This document shows positions 15,101 through 30,100 of a stretch of DNA of 64,000 nucleotides, piece after piece. The translations under genes were made by a program, and so were the position numbers. The DNA comes from Cladorhizidae sp. MBARI D1340-BT2 (Eukaryota > Porifera > Demospongiae > Poecilosclerida > Cladorhizidae), in assembly GCA_028752905.1 (NCBI GenBank), contig JAQNBH010000010.1, positions 20,394,422 to 20,458,421 on the forward strand. The letters run 5' to 3'. The notes beneath the pieces are model-generated. The model was not told where the DNA came from, made no database searches, and was given only the letters and a program-made list of their open reading frames with translations. Every line of letters starts with the position of its first letter. The first letter of the stretch is position 1.

Positions 15101-18100
15101 TCATATGATTTTTAGAACTATAGCTGCTTACATGTCAGACCTCACCAGGAGTCAGGCCCCCACCAAAGTGGAGTAGGCTGCTGAGTGGAAAATGGCTTTC
15201 AACTCCTTCAGAGAATTTCTCACCAGTAAGCTGATGCTGTCCAGCCCAGACTACAACATACCATACCATTCATCCTCCGGACATTTGCTTTGGAGAGCGA
15301 GGTGTAGGAGGAATACTCAGCCGGAGTGACAGTATAGACAACTACATTCCTTCACCAGAAAGCTGCCAAGGGAGAGCAGATACTCCTGTGGAGAATGAAT
15401 GCTTAGCAGCCATCTGACATTTTGCACTCTATTTACTAAGCAGGATGTTCGAGGACAAGACTGATCACTGAGCCTTGAGCTACCTCAGGGAAATAAAGCT
15501 GTCCAACGACAGACTCATGAGATAGACCATGGCTCTACAGTAATTCCACTTCATATTAACATATCCATCCAGTTTGGCAAACTCAAATGCGGATGGACTA
15601 TAATATCCAGACAAGCCTGGACTGCCATCCAGGGAGTGGTAGTGTTAGGCCCAAACTAACATACAAACCAACTTCAATAACTCACACAATAAGATGATAA
15701 TTAGTAACAGTACGGATAATGAACTGATATATATATAAGCAAGTGTTCACTTCTTGTCAGCAAAGATAGAAGGGTAGCTTTCCTAAAACAAATGTTGATG
15801 AAGCAAGTGCTAGTATACACATACAAGGCACAGGAAATTTTGAGATGGTCAGGCCTAGAAGTGGGTGTGGTATGGGTGGAGATGTACACACAATTGCTGC
15901 AGGATACTAAATGGAGCGCAGTCTAATCAAAAGTACATTCTCATCAAGAAAATAAAGTAAGTTTGTCTGCTAGATCGTTGTGAACATGTAATATCATCAC
16001 GTTTTTCAGTCTTTCATGTGACAGTAGAACATGAACGATTTCGCTTGAGGCATTGCACTTATTGATTGTTCATTGGTGCTGTCCATAGGTGCATAAATAA
16101 CACAAAATGCAAATGTACTACTTCATTAACCACACCCATTAATTTAATCATGTTGTGGAAGTGGTGTGGTCAGAGCCACACCTGTATATATCAAACACAA
16201 ATGTTAGCAAAAGTTTTGATTCTTATTATATATTCTTCGTTCCCATATTCCATATATAATTTTATGTACATTTCTAATGCTACAGCAATTTAAAAAAAAC
16301 AATTTGTACAAATGCTATAATACAATATCAGAATAATACTGATAAGCATTCATCCAATATCAATAACACTACCCTTCAAAATATATTTGATTGCATGCCA
16401 ACTATGTCGAAATCACAATATGTCTCCAGCTATTTACCATTTAATGTAAAATCAGCAGAATTTAAAAAGTGATTCAAATCATATGTGATAAATACATGGT
16501 GAAATCGTAAGTTAGAAAGTAAACTTACAGTCATCATCAATAATTCTGCACTCTGTGAAGTTACGCCCTGTGTTATTCAGTAAGTTGATGTTAACAGCAT
16601 CAACTACATCCAAGAAGACAACAAAGAACTGTTCTGTTCTTTCGTCAATTTCATCATTAGCAAACGGAATAAAGGCATCAATCTCAGTTATTATTCTATC
16701 TTCATCTGCAGGAAATTCTACACTAAAGGAAGTGGTATTGAAATCATCTTCACCTGTAAACAAGAAAATCAACATAGTTGTTACATAAAATCATAGCCTA
16801 TTTGCAAAGGACACCATTGTGAGTTTCTCTTCAGTGCGATTTGAAATAGTGGAGGTATCAATTTTGGAATGCAAATCTCAAAACAATGCTAATATGGGCT
16901 ATGAAGTATAAGAAAAGGTAGTTTGTATAGCGCTTTGTTCTAACCTGCCTTTACTATGATAATTAATGATAACGAGTTATCACTCAACTATAGCAGAGTT
17001 GTTTAGTTCTTGCGCTATTTTCTTTCAAGATGGTAAAATTTAAGGGTTTAATTTTCCTAAGCAAATACTAGGTTTCCTTCATGACAAATTGCAAACACTT
17101 CTTTACTTATTTCCTGGTCATTAGGCACAATAGCCAGCAATTAGTTACTTAAAAAATAAACAGAAATCTTTGTTAGATTCAGGCAACATTGATATCTTGC
17201 AAAAATTTGTATCATTCTACATTTTAAATAGAACTACAACAAGGAACAATCTCAGACATAACCAGATCTACTAGCTATAAATCATTGCATATTTAGCAGC
17301 TTAGAATTTGAGATGGAAAAAAATCTGATTTCCATAATTATGTTCTGTGCCTTTTGAGTATATACCATTACACATTAAAGGAGCTTTTGCAAACGTATTA
17401 CAGAAAGTATTGTATACAGTATCAGCTTATGTTTGCAAATTAGCCCTTTCTATTTTAAATGGTCCACCATAGAGAGAAAAGAGTATAGGGAGTGTTGGTC
17501 TAGAGATGGAAACCTATCGATAGCAGTTAGAAGTCAATAGGTTTGCAGCAAGTCAATGGAGTGGCCAAGTAGCAAGCCATATCACTAACATAAAATAGCA
17601 CAATTGCAAACTGAGCTAAATAAATCTTTATTACCAAAACTACTTTTCAAAGTTCATCAAACAGATATGTGATACATGCAACAGCTCCTTTAAGAAAGGG
17701 AAAAGTGCATCCATAGTTTATATATGAGTGTTTTACTAGGAAAATGTGAAGGTTTGCTTCTTGGGAAAATGGAGGAATAATATAATTTAGGGGAGACACT
17801 TGCAATATCCTTGCAGTAAAGATTTAGTGTAGTACAATGGAAGGGGGAAAAAACTTTAGTATAATTATAAATAAATAAATTGGCCAAGATATATCTAGCA
17901 GGTTGTTTCTCACACTTCAAAATTGAAAAAGTTTATTGTGTGGAAGTACACATGCTTGCCCTCATAATAATTATTACTCCCTTACTTGCTTGAACTGGAG
18001 AATTGTGATCTATGTTTTGTGCTTCAGCAGAAACATTGAGAGATCTATTCAGTGCAGCAGCAACAGTTAGTGGAGAAACCCTGAAGATGACTGGATTAGC

Positions 18101-21100
18101 TAACAGCACATTTGGCTCCTTGTTGATTTTCACTGGCATCATTGCATCCACCATCTCATTTTCTCTGTAACCCTTCTTAGAGAACAGGAATGTAGCAGCT
18201 GTTTCATAAAATACAAATGGAAACATGACATACAGCATCAAAAAAATTTAATAAAAGGACACCTGCTGTTTTAACTCGGACATAAATGTATTTTTAATCA
18301 GAGAGGAATATTGTTTCTGGCCATGACAGAGAGTATATTATTAGTAAACACTTCATGTTGTATAGGAGACTGGTATTAGAAAGACTCTTGATGTACCACA
18401 ACTAGCCATGAACCTAGAGTTTCAGTATTTGGGGGAAAATTCTTTCTAATTTTTTGTATCTTTACTCTATGCATTTATCTTATATAGCCCCTTATCTTTC
18501 AGGAAGTTCATATTTTGGGGAGGAAAAAAATGAAGCTTAATTTCGTGCTTATTTCATGGAAGACATTAAAATAATAACAACATAGCTTATGATATATATA
18601 TAGTATATTTATGCTTGGGTAGACCAGGTTCATATAAAGGAGGGTTGGTTAATATACACTGTCACTTATTGAAAATTTTTCTCTTCAGTGTAAAATAATA
18701 GTGCTATATATATACATTCCATTTCATATTTTACTCTATTTTAGTTGCAAAAAAATAAATTTGTGGGTGAAGTTTTATGCATATTTACATTATACAGACA
18801 AAATATAAGCTTACATTGGTTTAGCAAAATTAATATACTCTACAAATAATATAAAGATGGTGTTATTATTACAGCATATATAGCATGACTTAATAAGTGC
18901 CAATTCACAATCATATGCAAAACATAATTATATTGGAAATCAATCTCCTGCTTCCTCAATCAAGGGATCTAGGTGGGAAGATTGTCGAGGGAGTCTACTC
19001 CTCTCACTTTGATATTCATGTGAATAGTATATAGTTGTATCCTTTTTATGAATTAATTATTACTTAAAGCCTCTGAACCTAATTTTTGGTTTATTACAAA
19101 ACATGAATTTTACATAGGTAAAATTACAGAAATACAAATCCATAAGTGCCTGCTGTAAATCTCAATTCTTGGATATGTCCCATCCACTCAAGATCTAGCT
19201 GGATCAACCTCTGATGTCACAAAACAATATAAAGAATATAGCTAGCTATCACTGTATTGGTTTCTCTCGCTGTATTCGTTTTAACCAAAAGAGGTCCAAA
19301 AAACATAATCATGATCCCCAAAAATTGTTAGGAGCTCTTTATTGGTCCAAATGCTGTATTACTGCTCCAAAAAGATTTTCACTGTGCACACCTTTTCCAA
19401 AGCAATGAGCGCAATAGTCTGTACATATTTGAGTATAGACAACAGGAAATATATTATATTCCCCATGGGTAACAATGTTCACATATGCAACAAACACAAC
19501 TTGCCATCACATGCATACAGTTCGGACAGCTTGGTCTGTGGCCCACGTGTGGGGAGTTAATGTCGGCTAGACATCATCCAAATGCACAGTGCAATAGCAA
19601 TGCAGCACATCTCCCAATCCATAATATTATTACACTTTATTATTACTGCAGAAATGGCGTGAATAAATAATTATTAGAGAAATACACTAAAACAAAATTC
19701 TGGCTGTATGTCAAAGATTGATTTTGTCATTACTTTGATGTAATATCAGATGGAACCATTATGCTTTAAATATGTCCTACAAGCAATGCTGAGATATCTC
19801 CCAAGCTTTGCCATGGTCCCTTAACAAACTCTCAATTTAAATTACAATGACCTTCTCAATAATGGACTTGAATTTTGCTTTCTCAATGTTTCAACTAGAT
19901 ACTCTAGCTTTAATCATAAAAAATGATCTATAGTGTTCTAATGTAAAGCTGATATTATGATGACTTCCAATGGCCCAGCATCTTATTATTTATTATTCAG
20001 ACATGATTTTGCTGCTCTATTTGCTGCTCCTATAGAAAAACAGTGGCCATTGAACCTTGAATCATCCATGCCTATCGTATAAAGAGCCTTCTCTAATGAC
20101 TGTGTGAGCAGGACTTAGAAAGAGCTAAACCATCAGTGATTAGAAAAGGCGAGCCCTGTGAAAGTGGATGAATACTTTGCACTACTCCACAAATATTTGA
20201 CTTATCAGAATTGTTAGCTACATTGATATATGGCATAATAAAATGTTTAATGTGTAGTGTCCTGAAAAATATCACAAAATACTGAACAAATTGTCCAGAT
20301 AGAGACTCAGCTTAAGTTGGCAATAACGACAATGGAAATAGCTATGATTGTTTTGAACTTAAATGCATTGAATGGAAGGCTAAAAGACTATTAAGTTTCT
20401 TCTTAAAAATGCACCCGAGTAAAACGGTGATTGAGTTTTTATATTAAATGGCAGTTGTCCTACCCATGATTTGTTGGTCCTATGTCCAGTAAGGATCAGT
20501 AAGGATAATGTTATTCTTGTGCTAAAATGAAATTATAATTCATAATTAGAATATAATAATGTGATAGTGGGCTCTATCTTTCTGAACCCAGGATCATCCC
20601 AGGATGTCAGAGTACCCGGGGTAGCCAGGGATAACTCTGGTGGTAAGTGGTAACTCTGGGATAATCTAGTAGTGTTTTTTGCAGACAATAATCCTTAGTG
20701 TTACTCTGGGAAGTCAGAGTATTCTAGGGAGCCTTGCATATTCTGAAAGAATGTTATAGGTCCTTATTCCAAGATTAGTCTGGGATATCAAATTATCCCG
20801 GTATATTGTGGTACTCTAAATGGGTTGTAGCCACCTGACCTTAGGGTCATCCCAGGATGTAGGAGTATCCTTATAGCCACAGAAGAATATTCAGGGATGT
20901 CAAAGTATATCAGACATCCGGGTGTAACAATGGAATTTCCACAGCATCCTGGACATTCATTGACTTTGTGGGATTCCTGGACTTTGATGCTTGTGGTCTA
21001 TTCATACAACTTCCTAAGCTGGTGAAAAGATACCTGCTTACTATGCATAAAGTAGGATGCAAACTTACTGTCGTTATCCAATATTGTCACATGGAGTACG

Positions 21101-24100
21101 TCATTGTTTTTTTGGTATCCTTCTAAGCCACTGATAGGAATCATAGTAAGCTTGAATGTTTCATTTGATTCCTGTGATATGAAATCCTTTTCAAAAATGA
21201 AAAAAACTTTCAAAGGATTTTGTTCACGACCAAAAGCCAAAGCAGTTGTAGACAGCGTCACATCCTTTTTACCTATAATAAAAAAAGAATAATAAAATAA
21301 CAATTACCTGTGGTTAAATCAAAGCTAAGATCTTAATCCTATAAAATAAGAAACATAGAATTTGAAAAGCCAATCCAAAAAGCTTGCTAAGCCATTTATT
21401 GTGATGACTTTGAAGAAAATAATGACAGACTAACCAGGTATTTTATCCCCCCATTTTTATACCATAGCTGCTAGAATTCTTTATGCATTTTCTCTTCCAT
21501 AATGAGTCCATCAGTTAAATTTTACACTACATAACCAATCACATTTAGAAACACTAACTACCAATTGAAAACTGCAACACATTGGCTAGCTAAATAGATA
21601 GATAGTCATGAACATGATCACCTATCTAGCTAGCTAGCTATGCTATAATTTATTTTGAGCATATATACAAATTTCTAACTTTTTGATACATTAGCTCTCA
21701 AGTACCTACAGCCTATCTTGTTGCATTTAAACTTGACTTCAACATTAAAGTGATATTTAATGCAAAACATTTTTTGTGAGAGCTTATGTGCATAATGTTG
21801 AAGTACAAACTATTACAAACTTTGGGAGAATTTTTATTTCAGGAGAAAATGTATCCACAGCATATAAATTCCTCCCAGGCATGGTGGAAGAAGAAAGCAT
21901 TGAAACAGAGATCAAGCCACCCATGAATACCTTCTTTATATCCTAGTATAAAATGCTGTTCACTATTCAATAATTTGTTCAAATTTGTTTAGCTGGGACT
22001 AGCTTATGAGTCACAGGATAATAAACCATTTTTGTCATTATGAGCCAAAAAATATATCCTCAAAGGAAAGTTTATGGAGAGAATTATTGTAGCCAGGAAA
22101 TCCTACCGATCTGTTCTCTGGAATCTACAAATCCTTAACAACCTTGTGTGATTGAGACTATATGAGATACTGAATTTCAGAACAAAAAGTAAGAAAAGTC
22201 TAAGGATATGTTCTAGAATGCAGTAGATGAAAAGAATAGTACCTTTCACAACGCCATTCCAACTTTAAAAAAGTCGTTACTAGCTATAATCGAAGCAAGC
22301 AAGCTATAATAACTTTCATATGTATATAATGTTTGAGGCAGGAACTCCTTCACTGGTTTCTCAACCTTCTTAAGGTTAACTTCCAACAAATGGGGATTGC
22401 TATTTAGAAATAATAAAATTTAAATAAAGAACTAGCAGTAGATGCAGATTCTGTCTCACATTCATCCTGATTATGCAGGTTCTAATTTTTGGAGGTAGCC
22501 TTTCAGCCTAATCAAAGAGCTTTGTTTTTCCCCAGATATGGATGTACATGGTATAATATAGTTTATATCTTGAGCAGCACATGAGAATAGTATTTATTGT
22601 TACACATTTTATATCAGCTTGTGTTTATTCATATGCACCATTATTGCACCTAAAATAACAATGTTTTATTATTACATGACCCCTTTAATTTTTACTCTCT
22701 CGACATTTCGACTAGATGCTCTAGCTTTCAGCAGGAATAATAATTATTCCTGATGAAGGCTAGAGCTACGAACATCTAGTCGAAACATCGACAAAGTAAG
22801 TTGATTATTGGAAAGGTCACTACAATTTTATTTGAGAATGTTTTATAATTTCTCGAACTTTACTTTTGTACTCTCAATAAACTCTCAGTTGACATAATAA
22901 CATTAAAATCACCTTCTCAATAATCAACTTCAATATTTATTCACTCGACATTTCGACATTATTCCTGATGAAGACTAGAGCATCTAGTCGAAATGTCGAG
23001 TGAATAAAAATTGAAGTTGATTATTGAGAAGATGATTTTAATTTATCATTTATTTGCACATATTAATGCATGTTCCTGATTTATCTACCACAATGTAGCC
23101 CTCTCAATATGCTTTCTAATGATTTACTGTAGATATCTTTCTTTTGGAACTACATGCGAAGTGAAATCACCACAAACTCAGTTTTGATTGCCATTTTTCA
23201 GCATCAACTTTTAAGTAGCTATAACAGGTACACAATTCATACATGAAAATTTTAAATAATATTATATTTTATAAGATAACTTATGCTAAAATGAAGAACA
23301 GGAGTAAATTATAAATACAAACACTAACAAATCTTTGGTTACAACTTAATGCAGCACAACATATTATTGTTAGTACTGATATCTATGTGCTTAGATGTTC
23401 TATTCAAATTTCTGTTCTCCTTATAGAAAGCATTTTTCATCTCTAGTGCAGTTTTTTTCCTTCTTAGCTGGCCTACTAGTTTCAGTAGCAAAGCTTAAGG
23501 CTACTTTCTCTCTCACAAAGTAAGCAATGCATGGCAGGTTTTCATTTAGAAAATTGTCCAAGGGGGGTCAACTGAGGAATCTGGATTTTAAGGGGGGCAT
23601 GATGGTTAAAGATGTGTTGTTATCAACATCAATAATGAATTTTAATAATACAATTTCCAAGGGGATGCAAAAAGGTTCCAAGATGGGGCAGCCACCCCCC
23701 TCCCCCCCTCCCCACCCTGCTCTCCCCCTCTATGAAACCCTGCATGACAAAAATTCTCTCTCTCTTTCTTCTCTGTCCATTACCACCTGAAAATTAGGTA
23801 TGACAAACCACTCACATTTTGGCTTAATAATGGATACTTAACACCTGGAACACAACCTGTCCTCAAGAGTGATATGCACTTATTAGTGAAGTGCACCTAA
23901 TAATGGGGGAGAATGACATTAAAAAGGCTATGTATAGATCTTGTTATACGAGTATTATATGGTTAATGCCTGACTATGATGGCTTTTGACTAAGTATGTA
24001 TAGGCTGATTGCAGAGTATCTGCCATCAATATACAGTAATTATTATCCTACCAGCTTCTTCCAGTTCAATTCTTATTTCAGCAAAAGTAGGAGTAGGTCC

Positions 24101-27100
24101 AGAGATAGTTCCAACTTGTACAAAATACGGATCTTGACGTTCAATACCAGTGTATGAACTAGTAAAGAATCCAAACTCTACGAATAAACAAAAATCACAA
24201 ACCCAGCAAGAAGACAATAATTTTTTGGAATAACTACATGGGTCAAGTTCAAATGAGGAGTGAATAAATTTCAGCTTTGTAGACCTATGCAAGCTAGTTA
24301 GAATGAAACATAATTTTTAAATTAATCAAAAGTTTAATTAATCAAAAGTTCTACGTAAGAAGTATTTGTAGTTATCATGTTTATTTATTACATTAACTCT
24401 TTAAGTCAAAAAATCAAAATACAAACAAACACCTGAATTATTTTTAAAGAGTCATGTGACAAAATAAATGTATGGGCCTGGTTAAGTTAGCCTATATAGC
24501 AAGAATAAATCAAAGTAAAGTTTATGGATTACAGATTTTTTCTTTAACTCATGCAAAATTTTGCAATATAAGTTTAGTTTTCAGTTTCTTGGGATGTTCA
24601 TCCAATAAGCTCTAGTTTGGCCAGGCAATAAATCTGTTTCTGAATTTTGTCCACGTTGAAAGCATTTGCTATGTCAAATTGAACTTTAAAACCACAATGG
24701 TATGACAATAAACTACCAGCCAACTTTTAATCAAGATTGGGTAACCAAAAAAGCGAGATTGGGAGGGCAAAGTGCGAATAGCGGGCACAATGGATGGGGG
24801 TTTTGGATCTCAAGAACACACAACCTCACTCCCACCTCAGATAGAAAGGCTTACATATTTCAATCATTGGAACTGCACATTTAATTTATAAACATACATG
24901 TAAACATCATAATTTTCCCCTCCATATGTCAATATTTTTCTCTCTATCTATACAAAGTTATATAATCTGGTTTGGTGGTGTCAGCAAGGAAAATGAAAAA
25001 ATATATGATGATCTTTATCTAACAATAAACTTCATTTTTCCTTGATGTTTCAACTAGATAATCTAGAGAGGGAAAATATTTTAAGTTCATAATTGAGAAA
25101 GTATGTTGAAAGAAAATGAAAGCATTTAAAATAGCTGACGATTGTAACTCTGGTCATAAATGTTCTCTTCCTGGACTTGAATATCTTTCTGGAAGCATTT
25201 CAATGCTACAGAAATAACTAAGCTTGAATCCTTTCATATCTGCATATTAGTTAGGATCATATGTGTATCAGAGATTTAGTGTGGAGATTGCGTTCTTGTT
25301 AATTTACAGATGCAATGATAGAGACATGAATAATCAGAACAGTGTTTGGGACACAGAGAGACATTGAGATGCATGAAAACTTTGTGTTACATTCTACCAA
25401 CAGTTAAGAATTGTATCTGCTTAATCTGAGCCATTTTTAAAACAAGTTGTTTGATTATTAGAACATTAATTAAAACTGGCTTGGTAGTTTCACTATAATG
25501 ATAGTATAGCTGGCAATAAATAGAACTCTTATATCTTTAATATGTGTATTGTGAATACATGCATTTTATGCATGGACAAATTACTGGGACAAAATGTCAG
25601 TTCAACTCTAATATGGTTATACATTAGGTAATGTTGGCCCCTAATGTTACTGGAGGCTATTATTCCCCAAATTAGCATTTTGGACCATTGGTCATATTTG
25701 TTGGCCATATCTAAAATTTTATAGACTGATAGCAGAATGAGTGGGAATTAAATTTCATGTTCCTGAAAAGTAGATGGATCTACATTAAAAAAACTTCTTC
25801 CCGGCTGTTATAGCAACCAGCAAAATTTAAAAAAAAGTGTTAAATACATATAGAAACCACTAGCAACTCCAAATAAAAGGGGTATGTCTCATGTATTCTT
25901 AATTAAAAAAAGAATTCCTACGTTGCATTAATTATTGATTTACCATACGTTGTACGGTTGAAGGCACATGATGTAATAATGCAGTCCACCTTAAAAAATG
26001 ATGGCCAGCATTAATAGTAATGCATGTATAACTACTTATAACAAACCAAATCTGCTCCACTCTTACCTCTAGTGCAGACAACACAACACCTGAATCCTGA
26101 AGCAACATAAGCCACACCAGGTGAACTGTTGCGATTATCACAACAATCTTCAATAGTTGTGTTTACAAAAGCTGTTCCTCGACAATTTGAAGTACCATAG
26201 CATTCCACTATAATCTCTGGTGTAGCAAAATCTGCAAATAAAAAATAATGATAAAATTTGAGGCAACATATATAGCATGAAGAGAAGGGATTTGTTATTT
26301 TTATACAAACATTGCTGTAAGTCCTGATACTGGATGTTTATATTTCTTTGATCTCTAAGAATGATATTGCTAATAATTATACCATAATATTAAAATTAAC
26401 CATGCATGATATTCAAACATTCCATGATGGAACCAACATTATATACCAAATTTCAGGGTCCTCAGAGGAAGAAAACTGTGAATTTTTCCATATCATAACA
26501 ATTTCGGAGGACTACTGCAATCCCTATATTGTCTTTTAACAACAACAAAAAACAACAACTTAGATCTCAGGTAATTGCTATAATTATTGGCAACTTCTCA
26601 GCTGCGTAAATTCTCATTTCCACCAACACTAGCTTCAATAAGGCACCCAGCAGGTCACCTTTTCCGATGTAGGAAACTGTGAGGGCCAAAAATTGCTTAA
26701 GTGTGTTGAAATATTAATCTCCTGGGAAATGTGTTTCTGTTTCTTCCTATCTCTGTTTTTCCACTCATATAACATGCATACCACAAGCCAATTAAAAAGT
26801 GTAAAAGAAGACTCCTAATCTTCCAATTCATATCCTCATGGATTTAGATATCCTCAAAATATTGATTTATAATAATACAAATATGCTGTATTAGAAGCAG
26901 AATGAATGACCATTCAGTTCTACTGTTTGGTTTGTGGAGTTTTTATTCCTGAGCAACTGTCATAAAGTCCAAAGGAGATTGCAGCTAATCCTCTAACAAA
27001 CTCTTCTATTTGAATTCAATGTACAGCTCTTGCCAAGGCCTTTAAGAAAGCTGTAGTTCACCCTGCATGGGTAGAGTCAACAATAGCAAAAATATATGGT

Positions 27101-30100
27101 ATGTGCTGATAATTGTGGATTGGGAAAACATAGTTTACATGGATACAGTAGGAGTGGCATAGGAGTGAGAACTCTGTATTTGGAGACCAAACGAGAGCGG
27201 CCTCTGATAGAGTGAATAATTTGCTGCTGATACATTAGTCAACCTGAAATCACATGCCAAGATTTATCCATGTGACTCTACACAATTAATTATGATACTA
27301 ATCACACAATCATAAACTTCAGAAGCTATGCTACAAGCACTCCATATCCCCCTCAATCATGTAAATCCTTCAATTAAGTCTTTAATAATTATATTGATCG
27401 AGTCTGAGCTGTCCTTTTAGCTTTCCATAACAAATTATGCATTGGACTAATGGAGGTGAGAGTTAAACATTCTTTCCCTGAGTTATGGCTGTGGCTGTTG
27501 TCATTCAATGTTCCTTGGCCATAGTTTAAATGAGTAAGAAAATGCCTTTCTTTATGATACATAGGTTCAATGGTATTTAAAACTTCATCATGTATGAGAC
27601 TAATAATGAGGTGACAATCAACAATTGATTATGTACTTAAAAACAATTAAAAGCTACATGCTCCTATCAACAAGAATTTGTGCTAAATTATTTTTTAGTA
27701 AATTTGAGAAAAACATACAGCTAACTTATTAGTCTATCAATATTGCTGCAGCATAAAAATAGCATTTATGCACTATTGACCTATTGAAAATAATTATCAT
27801 TTATCTTCAACTTATTAACAAATTTTGATTCCTTGATGCAAACCCAACTTTTTTGAAGATAAGCCTTTTAACTATAAATTATGGCTAATGTAAAGCACAT
27901 GTTATCATGTGTACATCAGTTGCATGTGTTTGTTGTGTCCTTGTAGGTTTGTGTTCATGCAAGTGTGTGTCAATGCAAACTGTTTGCAAGAGGGGGTTAG
28001 AATATTTTTTCTAGAAACAAATACAAGTGTTAAAATGGAATTCAAAAAATATTTACTAGGCCAAAAGGTTAGCAAGATATTGCAAGCAGCAGCAATGTGA
28101 TAATCACTAACACTAGAGATAATAAAGGAAATCACCAGCACTTGCGGTTATCCCGATCATCAAAATTTCTAACGATAGATTAGAAAATACAGTATTGACA
28201 TTATCAGAAGTTCAATATAATATATTAGAATGGCAGTATTTTAGGAGAACAATAGCATATATACCTTCATCATCCTGAATTATTATCTCAGTTATATTTG
28301 GTGAAAGAATAACTCCTGATTGCGTTGAAAGCAATTGCAGAGTAAATGATTCATTACCTTCCTGAGTGTTATTATCATCGGTAATGGCAATCCTAACACA
28401 AATTTTCCGATCATCAGGAATATTTCCAGGTCCTGGAGCATACACAAGGCCAGAATTTACTTGCGTAAAATCGTTATCATCTGGAATTACAAAGATACAA
28501 AATGATAGAATAATGGGATCATGGTAAACTATTAGTAAACTGTAAAAGGCCTAGCCCGAGTTGTTTCCCCTGTACTATTACAGACTAGCTAAACTGTTGT
28601 CGAGTTCTCTGTCACTAAGAGAATACCACTGCCACCACTGTCAGGCAAATACTTCTACTATCTCTAAGTAGTCTAGTATCCTGCGACGCCTAAACAACAA
28701 AACTCTGTCTAAGCCAAAATCAGCTTTCCTGCTGTCTCCCACTCACGAAGAGTATAATTAAGAGCTGTAGTAGGTAATAATAAACATAAATAAATAGTGC
28801 TAAATAATCATACACTAGTCTCAAACCAATATGTATGTCTCAAAACTAAACTAGCTCAGTTTACGCTATACATCTAAAACTCGCTATCTCTGTTCGCTCG
28901 CTCCAAACTCCTCTCTTCCGTTTCTCATAGTTACTCTTGACCATGCGCGGGCACGGACTTGTTCAACCAATCAGTACTCCCGTATTCGACTCTGAAGGCT
29001 TCCTGGTCGTTCACGGAGTAATAATCTTTGTCGTACATATAGGAGTAATGTCTGACATCAATTCCTACATTTGTTTAATGATCTTAAGCACAGATAGTAC
29101 TTACTCCTTTTCAAAAACTGACAAAATGAGCTTCTTCCCTGCCCTTATGGTTGTTTTGGCGGCTATTAGCACCAAAACTCTCTAACCATTTAATCTCTAA
29201 ACTGGCAGACCTAAAAACCATAGAAACAGTGAGGAAAAAAATTAATCATTTTCTATTATAGGTGAGATTAAATTTGGGTGTTGTGTCCAGTAAGGTGAAA
29301 TTGTGCATATTTGTTAGTTTCTCTCACCATACCATCCAACATATCATTAGTAGAAGGTGACTCAGGAATTGCTCCAATAGGTGAAGAAAATGGCTTGATA
29401 TATGCATACATATGTTGTCCAAGAGGTGATACCACTGCAGGCTCAGAGCTAGATGCTGACAAGACCGGAAGGGAATGTGTTGTGGATGGAGGTTCATGGA
29501 ATCCAAAGAAAGAGACACGAGGGTTTAGTCCATCTTTCTAATAATGAACACATTATACATGTGATACTATCAAATATATTTTCATTTTCATTTCACCTTT
29601 GCTAATGAGAAGGCTTGTTTGGCAATGTAGGAAGGCTAGAAGGTACTAAAGGCTGCAGCTCTATTGTAATATAGATGTTTGTCATGTTATACACCTTGCC
29701 ATAATTATACTCTATTGCACCAATTCACAATTTGTATTGCTATCATTACATTTATACTGGTACACATACTTGTGGGCAGCTTTATATACCCACAGTATAT
29801 TTGACATTTATAACCAGCTCTCTTGGGTTACTAATTGGGGGAGTGGAGAGCTGTTTGAAAATGCCATTCGTAGCAGCACATGCACAGATGATCCAAATGT
29901 GCATCTATCACCTATAATCGGTTAAAGGTGGATAGAACCTTCCCCTTTCCAAAAGGTCATATCTCGGACAAAATTTACAAAATGTAGAACTAGTGGAAAA
30001 AAGACGTCGTAATGCTATATATACCTCCAAGACTATATCCAAAATGAAATGACCACCATAGTACTTGAAACGATACAGAATTAAAATATGCCAAGTATTG

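Larger units (their letters stand above)
18199..21068. other. Intron between block 1 and block 2
   Basis: This large AT-rich intron marks the junction between the two duplicated exon blocks. It contains a degenerate MITE arm (about 19,825-19,920) and a degenerate minisatellite (20,585-20,930). No exon or foreign gene was recognised. Confidence 0.45.
21273..24051. other. Intron with two palindromic MITEs
   Basis: It holds two neighbouring palindromes (22,685-22,832 and 22,880-23,045) and a C/G-rich patch near 23,690-23,725. No exon was recognised. Confidence 0.5.
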
